64,000 nucleotides of DNA from Arthrobacter sp. cf158. GTDB taxonomy: Bacteria > Actinomycetota > Actinomycetes > Actinomycetales > Micrococcaceae. The stretch is from positions 124,001 to 188,000 of the forward strand of contig NZ_FNNR01000009.1 of NCBI RefSeq assembly GCF_900106835.1, read 5' to 3'. The notes beneath the pieces are model-generated. The model searched no databases, was not told where the DNA came from, and saw only the letters and a program-made list of their open reading frames with translations. This document shows positions 59,512 to 64,000 of this stretch, piece by piece. Numbering within the stretch: the stretch's first letter is position 1; the number at the start of each line of letters is the position of its first letter. Both the position numbers and the translations under genes were made by a program.

Positions 59512-60303
59512 ATGACGATGACCTACTCAGGCACCACCGCTCTTATCACCGGAGCAAGCTCCGGCCTGGGCGCCGAATTCGCGGGCCAATTCGCTGCACG
59601 GGGCTCCAACCTCGTGTTGGTGGCGCGGCGCGTTGATCGCCTGGAAGAGCTGGCCCAGGAACTGCGTTCCAAGCACGGAGTCACGGTGACGGTGGTACCT
59701 ATGGACCTGGGCCGCCCTGGCGTTGGCAGCGAACTCTTCGAGGAGGTCGCTGGCCTCGGAATCACCGTGGACACGCTCATCAACAACGCTGGCTTCGGCA
59801 CGCATTCGCCCTTTGTGGAGGAGGACCCGGACACAGTTGCGTCTGAGATTTCCTTGAACGTGGCCGCCCTGGTGGACATCACGCGGGCGTTCCTTCCGGA
59901 TATGCTTTCCTCCGGCAAGGGTGCGCTGGTGAACGTTGCCAGCACCGCCGCCTTCCAGCCCATCCCCGGAATGGCCGTGTACGGGGCTACCAAGGCTTTC
60001 GTCCTGAGCTTCACCGAAGCTGTGGCCCACGAGACCAAAGACTCCGGGCTCAATGTCCTGGCCCTCTGTCCCGGGGCCACCCGCACTGAGTTCTTCGACG
60101 TCCTTGGCGGCAACTCCGCAGCCGTGGGCAAGATGCAGACCTCTGGCCAGGTTGTGGGAACGGCGCTCAAGGCGTTGGATCGCAAGGAAACCCCCGGCAG
60201 CGTGGTCTCCGGTTGGGTCAACCGCGTCGCTGCAGGCTTCGCGCAGCGCCTGCCCAGAGCCGTCACCGTTGCCATCGCTGCTCGCGCAGTTCAGGACTGG
60301 TAG
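59512..60303 (+). CDS. short-chain dehydrogenase/reductase
   Basis: A 263-residue classical SDR. The cofactor motif is ALITGASSGLGAEFAGQFAARG (TGxxxGxG), followed by a basic patch (LVARRVDRLEEL) that favours NADP(H), the structural NNAG in LINNAGFGTH, the catalytic Ser in VNVASTAAF and the Y-x-x-x-K in YGATKAFVLSFTEAV. The substrate is unknown. Regulation by the divergent TetR through the twin operators is strongly suggested, so its substrate may resemble the TetR ligand. Confidence 0.92.
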   Translation: MTMTYSGTTALITGASSGLGAEFAGQFAARGSNLVLVARRVDRLEELAQELRSKHGVTVTVVPMDLGRPGVGSELFEEVAGLGITVDTLINNAGFGTHSPFVEEDPDTVASEISLNVAALVDITRAFLPDMLSSGKGALVNVASTAAFQPIPGMAVYGATKAFVLSFTEAVAHETKDSGLNVLALCPGATRTEFFDVLGGNSAAVGKMQTSGQVVGTALKALDRKETPGSVVSGWVNRVAAGFAQRLPRAVTVAIAARAVQDW

Positions 60304-60414
60304 GACTGGCGGACCGGTCAGGACGGGCAGTCCGGTGTTTCGGGTCCCGGAACAGCGGATAGCCTGAAGGTGAGGACCGATCCCCGCCGGTCCCTCTTCA
60401 AGCCGGAGGCCAGC

Positions 60415-60951
60415 ATGACCGAACCACGCTTCACCGTAGAGACAGCCCAGGTCCTGGCCGAAGTGGCTCACAACCGCCAGAAGGACAAACTCAAGCGTCC
60501 CTACAGGGAGCATGTTCTGGCGGTGGGGGATGCCCTGGCCGATTTTGATGAGGACATCCAGATCGCCGGATACCTTCACGACATCGCCGAGGACACCCCC
60601 ATCACCCGTCAGGCTCTGCTGGACATGGGGGTTTCAGAGCGGGCAGTGGACATTATTGAGCGCGTCACCCGCCGCTTCCACGACGACCCGGATGATTACG
60701 ACGCCGGCATCCGTTACGTTGCGGAGGATCACGACGCCACGTTGGTGAAGATCGCGGACAACGCCCACAACTCCCTGCCCGAACGTGTCCGGGCGCTCGC
60801 CGAGAAGTGGCCGGACAAGCCTCCGGCCACGCGCTACGCCGATGCCCGCCCGGTGCTGTACACAGCTGTCCCAAGGGAAGAAGTGGAGCTGATCCTGCAG
60901 CGGATCAACCCCTATCTGCTCGCTGAGTTGGACGAGATCGTTCCCGAGTAG
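60415..60951 (+). CDS. HD domain phosphohydrolase
   Basis: A 178-residue HD-superfamily protein similar to the hydrolase half of RelA/SpoT. Metal ligands are visible: His in YREHVLAVG, the HD pair in AGYLHDIAEDTPI, and Asp in TLVKIADNAHNSLPERV. No synthetase or TGS domain is present, so it could be a small alarmone or nucleotide hydrolase. GGAGG stands eight bases before the ATG at 60415; a longer frame to 60370 runs through that site. Confidence 0.85.
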   Translation: MTEPRFTVETAQVLAEVAHNRQKDKLKRPYREHVLAVGDALADFDEDIQIAGYLHDIAEDTPITRQALLDMGVSERAVDIIERVTRRFHDDPDDYDAGIRYVAEDHDATLVKIADNAHNSLPERVRALAEKWPDKPPATRYADARPVLYTAVPREEVELILQRINPYLLAELDEIVPE

Positions 60952-60984
60952 CCTTTGGTGCCCCCAGCCTGTCTTCAGCCGCCC

Positions 60985-61196
60985 GTTGTGGGGCCTGTTT
61001 TGCGTGTTTGGCGGGGGATTTGGGGCGTAGAGTGGGCCCCGCAACGGGAGTGGGCTGAGTTGTGAGGCCTGCTTTGCGTGCCTCAACCGGCAATGAGGGT
61101 GCAGAGTGGGCCCCGCAACGGGAGTGGGCTGAGTTGTGAGGCCTGTTTTGCGTGTTTGGCGGGGGATTTGGGGTGCAGAGTGGGCCCCGCAACGCA
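60985..61196. repeat. 74-bp tandem repeat, 2.8 copies
   Basis: Units start at 60988, 61062 and 61136 with a 74-base period; the third is cut after 61 bases. Each starts GTG(A/G)GGCCTG and carries AGTGGGCCCCGCAAC near its end. The two ends of the first unit are complementary (GTTG, GGGGCC against GGCCCC, CAAC), so it can fold into a long stem. It fills the space between the HD gene and the 3' end of ltrA. Unit 2 differs in the middle, while units 1 and 3 match closely. Confidence 0.8.
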
Positions 61197-61203
61197 GGCG
61201 GAG

Positions 61204-62448
61204 TCAGCCCGCGGCAGCTTCGAGCCGCCGAAGCGCAGCCGCCCGGCCCTTGTGCCCTCGGCGCTCGTCGTACGCGATGGACAAGCCCAGGACCACCATC
61301 ATTTCCAGCATGCACAGGGGTACCGAAGCGCCCGCCGAAGCCATGGCGATGCTTCCCGCCAGGGCCACAACCACCAGCGTGGTGCTCCAGAGGAGTTCGC
61401 GGTCCCTCCCGAGCATGATGCTGTAGAGCGTCGTCAGGGACACTTTGAAAAGGATGATCGGCAAGGCAATCGAGGCCACTGCGGAGGCCGCCGGGATGTG
61501 AGCCTCGTGATCGATGAAGTAGGCGGCAACGTGGAGCCCGGCACCCGTCGCCGCGATGGCAGCGAAGATGAAGATGTGTCCGTAGCCAAACACCCACGAG
61601 CGGTGCCTCTGGAAGTGGAGAGCGGGTCCTGAAGGCAGGATGAAGTAGATCCACCACATGGCGAAGGCCAACCCTGTGCCGCTGAGCCCAACCAACGCGG
61701 CATCCATGGTCCAGCCGTGCAAGGCAACGATCGCGCGCAGGGTCTCAATGGCTCCGATCAAGCACTCGCCCAGGGCAATGATTGCCAGAAGTCCGTACCG
61801 TTCGGCGATGTGGTGCGCGTGCCACGGGGTGCGGATTTTCCTTTCCGCGAAGTATGGTGCTGCCATTTCCATGACGAACAGCGGCGTTGCAATGAGGAAT
61901 GTCGTGAGGACGCTTGCATCGATCAAGAGGACCGCTACCCAGCCGATCTGCACCACGGAAACGTACTTTGCGTAGCGCAGGCACGTCTCACGGCGTTCAG
62001 GATCCTGCCGGGCGGCCCGCAGCCATTGGAAGATCAGGGCCACCCGCATCACGATGTAGCCCAGCACCATGGTGACGTTGTCCACGTGCTTGCCCTCGAT
62101 GATCGAGTGGAACATCGGCTCAATGCCCATGGCCAGAACCAGGACACCCACCATCTGCACCATGGTGACTACCCTGAACACCCAATCGTCGGTGTCGTAG
62201 GCGCTGGCGAACCAAGTGAAGTTGATCCAGGCCCAGATCACGGCGAACATGGCGAAAGCGAAGGCGAGGAGCCCGGGCCAGAAGTGGGCTTCTGCCACGG
62301 CATGGGCGAACTGGTTACCGGCAACACCGAAGGCTATGACGAAGGTCAGGTCGAAGAACAGCTCAAGCGGCGTGGCAGTGCGGTGCTTCTCGTGGGGGTC
62401 GCGACCGCCCATGCGGGAAAGCGCATGGCGAAGTGGATTGGTGGACAT
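61204..62448 (-). CDS. ltrA: low temperature requirement A family membrane protein
   Basis: A 414-residue membrane protein with about ten hydrophobic segments. The LtrA pattern is clear at the N-terminus: TPLELFFDLTFVIAFGVAGNQFAHAV, then WAWINFTWFASAYDTDDWVFR, and HHIAERYGLLAIIALGECLIGAIE in the middle. Its molecular function is not established. The 3' end abuts the 74-bp repeats and the 5' end is separated from the GNAT-AAA+ gene by a strong inverted repeat. Confidence 0.9.
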   Translation of the reverse strand: MSTNPLRHALSRMGGRDPHEKHRTATPLELFFDLTFVIAFGVAGNQFAHAVAEAHFWPGLLAFAFAMFAVIWAWINFTWFASAYDTDDWVFRVVTMVQMVGVLVLAMGIEPMFHSIIEGKHVDNVTMVLGYIVMRVALIFQWLRAARQDPERRETCLRYAKYVSVVQIGWVAVLLIDASVLTTFLIATPLFVMEMAAPYFAERKIRTPWHAHHIAERYGLLAIIALGECLIGAIETLRAIVALHGWTMDAALVGLSGTGLAFAMWWIYFILPSGPALHFQRHRSWVFGYGHIFIFAAIAATGAGLHVAAYFIDHEAHIPAASAVASIALPIILFKVSLTTLYSIMLGRDRELLWSTTLVVVALAGSIAMASAGASVPLCMLEMMVVLGLSIAYDERRGHKGRAAALRRLEAAAG

Positions 62449-62480
62449 GGCTCAAAGATTACCGCTGCCCATGTCTCCTC

Positions 62481-62533
62481 GCCGAGATCGCCGGAATGCG
62501 TCGAGATCGCCGAAGAGTTCCGGCGATCTCGGC
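62481..62533. terminator. 16-bp inverted repeat downstream of the GNAT-AAA+ gene
   Basis: GCCGAGATCGCCGGAA (62481-62496) and its exact complement (62518-62533) flank a 21-base loop that contains a third partial copy (GAGATCGCCGAA). It lies after the AAA+ stop and before ltrA, and probably terminates the former. Confidence 0.65.
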
Positions 62534-62565
62534 AGCGTTCCGGCGAACTCGCGGAGAGGCCGGCC

Positions 62566-63885
62566 CTACACACGCCCCAAGACGTCGATGTCTTCCAGGA
62601 AGTCCTGATGGACCTCGGGACTCACGGTGGTGCGGGTATCCGCGATCGCATCGAGGTAGTCCTGCGTGACCGGCCCCTTGCGCCCGTTGGACCCGGACGC
62701 AACGTCGGCCGAACCGCCCGAGCCAGCACCGTCGTCGTACACGGCCTTTTCCAAAGCACGCTGGGAGGCGCTGCGGGCAGCGAACTCTATGTCCGCGGGG
62801 GAGAAGCCCTCGGTCCGGTCCACCAGCTGGGCGATGTCCACGTCATCCACCACGGTGGCAGGGATGAACCGCTGCCACATGGCCTCGCGCGCGTGGACAT
62901 CCGGCAGGCCAATGGGGATCACGTAGTCGAAGCGGCCGTGGCGCAGGAACGCGGTGTCCAGGGCACGGATGAAGTTGGTGGCGCACACCAGCAAGCGCCC
63001 GGGCTGCTCACGGAACGCGGGGATGATCTTGAGGAGCTCGTTGGTGACGCCCTGGAGCGGCGACGGCGGATCACCGGCGCGCTGGGACGCGATTTCCTCT
63101 ACCTCGTCGATGAACACCACGGCGTGCTCCAGTTCGGCGATTTCCAGGAAGGTTTCGCGCAGGGCACCGGCGAGGCCTTTGGGATCGGAGGCCAAACGCG
63201 ATGGGAACACCTCAACAAAAGGCCATTCCAAGCGCGACGCAATGGCCTTGGCGAAGGTGGTCTTGCCTGTGCCCGGAGGGCCGAAAAGCACCACGGCCCG
63301 GGGTGGAACCACACCGTATTCATCAGCGAGGTCAGCCTCGGCCAGCGGCAGTACCAGGCGGCGTTCCAGCAACTCCTTCTCACGGCGCATGCCGGCCACG
63401 TTCTCCCAGAGGTCGCGCGCCAGGATGCGTCCGCCGAGCAGTCCCAGCGCGCCAAGCTCCTGGCGTTGCACCGGAATGGTCCGCTCAAAATAGCGCAGGT
63501 TTTTCTTCACCACGAAACCGCGGCCCAGGAACGCCTCGACGCGCGTCTCTGTCTCCGGCATCAGCGCGGACAACTTGTTGAGGCCATGAGGCGCCATGCG
63601 GTTTTCGACGGCGGACAACAGCGAGGTGCCGATCCCCCGGCCCCGGAACTCTGTCAGCGTGGCCAGGAAAACGATCCAGCCCTGGTCATGTGCCGCACGT
63701 CCGACGGCGGCACCCACCACTTGATCGCCCTGCACCGCAACCACCGCGTGGTCCTTTTCGCACGACGCCAGGACCTCTGACAACGCGTAGACAGGCTCCA
63801 CACCATCGGCCTTGAGTGACTCCCACAAGTGCAGGATGCCGTCGAGGTCGGACGAGTGGAAGTCCCTGATGCGCCAGTTGCTCAT
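62566..63885 (-). CDS. fusion of a GNAT acetyltransferase and an AAA+ ATPase
   Basis: A 439-residue two-domain protein. Residues 1-140 are a GNAT domain (IRDFHSSDLDGILHLWESL, WIVFLATLTEFRGRGIGTSLLSAVENRM with the acetyl-CoA loop, FLGRGF). Residues 170-400 are a classical AAA+ module: Walker A GPPGTGKTT, Walker B VVFIDEVEEI, sensor 1 ATNFIRALD, Arg fingers HGRFDYVI and a lid with SPADIEFAARSASQRAL. Start: ATG at 63885 with AGGAGAC upstream. The Walker and sensor residues look intact. I infer that the ATPase remodels a target that the GNAT half modifies, or is regulated by acetylation. No partner is adjacent. Confidence 0.88.
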   Translation of the reverse strand: MSNWRIRDFHSSDLDGILHLWESLKADGVEPVYALSEVLASCEKDHAVVAVQGDQVVGAAVGRAAHDQGWIVFLATLTEFRGRGIGTSLLSAVENRMAPHGLNKLSALMPETETRVEAFLGRGFVVKKNLRYFERTIPVQRQELGALGLLGGRILARDLWENVAGMRREKELLERRLVLPLAEADLADEYGVVPPRAVVLFGPPGTGKTTFAKAIASRLEWPFVEVFPSRLASDPKGLAGALRETFLEIAELEHAVVFIDEVEEIASQRAGDPPSPLQGVTNELLKIIPAFREQPGRLLVCATNFIRALDTAFLRHGRFDYVIPIGLPDVHAREAMWQRFIPATVVDDVDIAQLVDRTEGFSPADIEFAARSASQRALEKAVYDDGAGSGGSADVASGSNGRKGPVTQDYLDAIADTRTTVSPEVHQDFLEDIDVLGRV

Positions 63886-63970
63886 GGCTGTGTCTCCTGG
63901 TTTTGCTAAGTGGATCGCCGTTGATTCCTTGGAGTTGAGCATAGGCGAACCGCGCGGGCAGGACGTTGCG

Positions 63971-63997
63971 CCTCCGTTGCGTTACGCAACGGAGGCC
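63971..63997. terminator. 13-bp hairpin at the right edge
   Basis: GCCTCCGTTGCGT pairs perfectly with ACGCAACGGAGGC around a single base (a small loop in practice). It probably ends a gene lying beyond the window. Confidence 0.6.
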
Positions 63998-64000
63998 GCC

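Noticed and set aside
61717..63780. 687-codon plus-strand frame
   Set aside because: It is antisense to ltrA and the GNAT-AAA+ gene and composed of Gly/His/Arg-rich sequence.

Overview
The window looks like chromosomal DNA of a high-GC Gram-positive actinobacterium, most likely Micrococcaceae (Arthrobacter/Paenarthrobacter-like). Reasons: GC-rich codon use throughout, frequent GTG/TTG starts, ATGA/GTGA start-stop overlaps, apparently leaderless genes, and many soil-type catabolic islands each paired with its own regulator (MarR, IclR, PucR, GntR, TetR, ArsR, Lrp, LysR). No rRNA, tRNA, CRISPR, insertion sequence or phage gene was seen. About 57 genes are supported.

Layout. 0-4 kb: a truncated gene at the left edge, a GNAT acetyltransferase, a MarR-MFS pair and a sugar-type MFS permease. 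4.3-12 kb: an operon of an IclR regulator, a four-part OpuC/ProU-type (quaternary amine) ABC importer, a urocanase and a histidine ammonia-lyase homologue that has lost the MIO-forming Ala-Ser-Gly triad. That combination suggests uptake and breakdown of a betaine of histidine (ergothioneine or hercynine) rather than plain histidine. 12-16 kb: a DHA2 efflux pump, an RraA-like protein and an MFS permease. 15.8-24.7 kb: six tandem minus-strand genes for secreted proteins, each ending in five VCBS/FG-GAP-type repeats of about 50 residues and the same aromatic C-terminal strand, predicted five-bladed beta-propellers. 24.9-31.3 kb: TetR, malic enzyme, LysR, DJ-1/PfpI, a secreted phosphodiesterase and a DUF456 protein.

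31.3-35.5 kb: a deacetylase-fold hydrolase and an NCS1 permease, divergent from a PucR regulator (cyclic imide, hydantoin or purine use). 35.6-49.7 kb: a creatine/sarcosine catabolic island. The minus-strand operon glyA-soxB-soxD-soxA-soxG-sdaA-purU, with a divergent GntR gene, carries sarcosine through glycine and serine to pyruvate and handles the one-carbon units. The plus-strand genes MHS transporter-creatinase-IclR supply sarcosine from creatine. Between the halves lie two opposed arrays of a non-coding 32-bp repeat.

49.8-64 kb: DUF4383 and uncharacterised genes, an ArsR-SRPBCC pair with a striking operator, LysE/Lrp, a WXG100-like protein with a lipoprotein, a second Lrp, GluQ-RS, a class C beta-lactamase-fold esterase, TetR/SDR with twin palindromic operators, an HD hydrolase, a 74-bp tandem repeat, LtrA, and a GNAT-AAA+ ATPase fusion. 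Strong hairpin terminators separate many transcription units.
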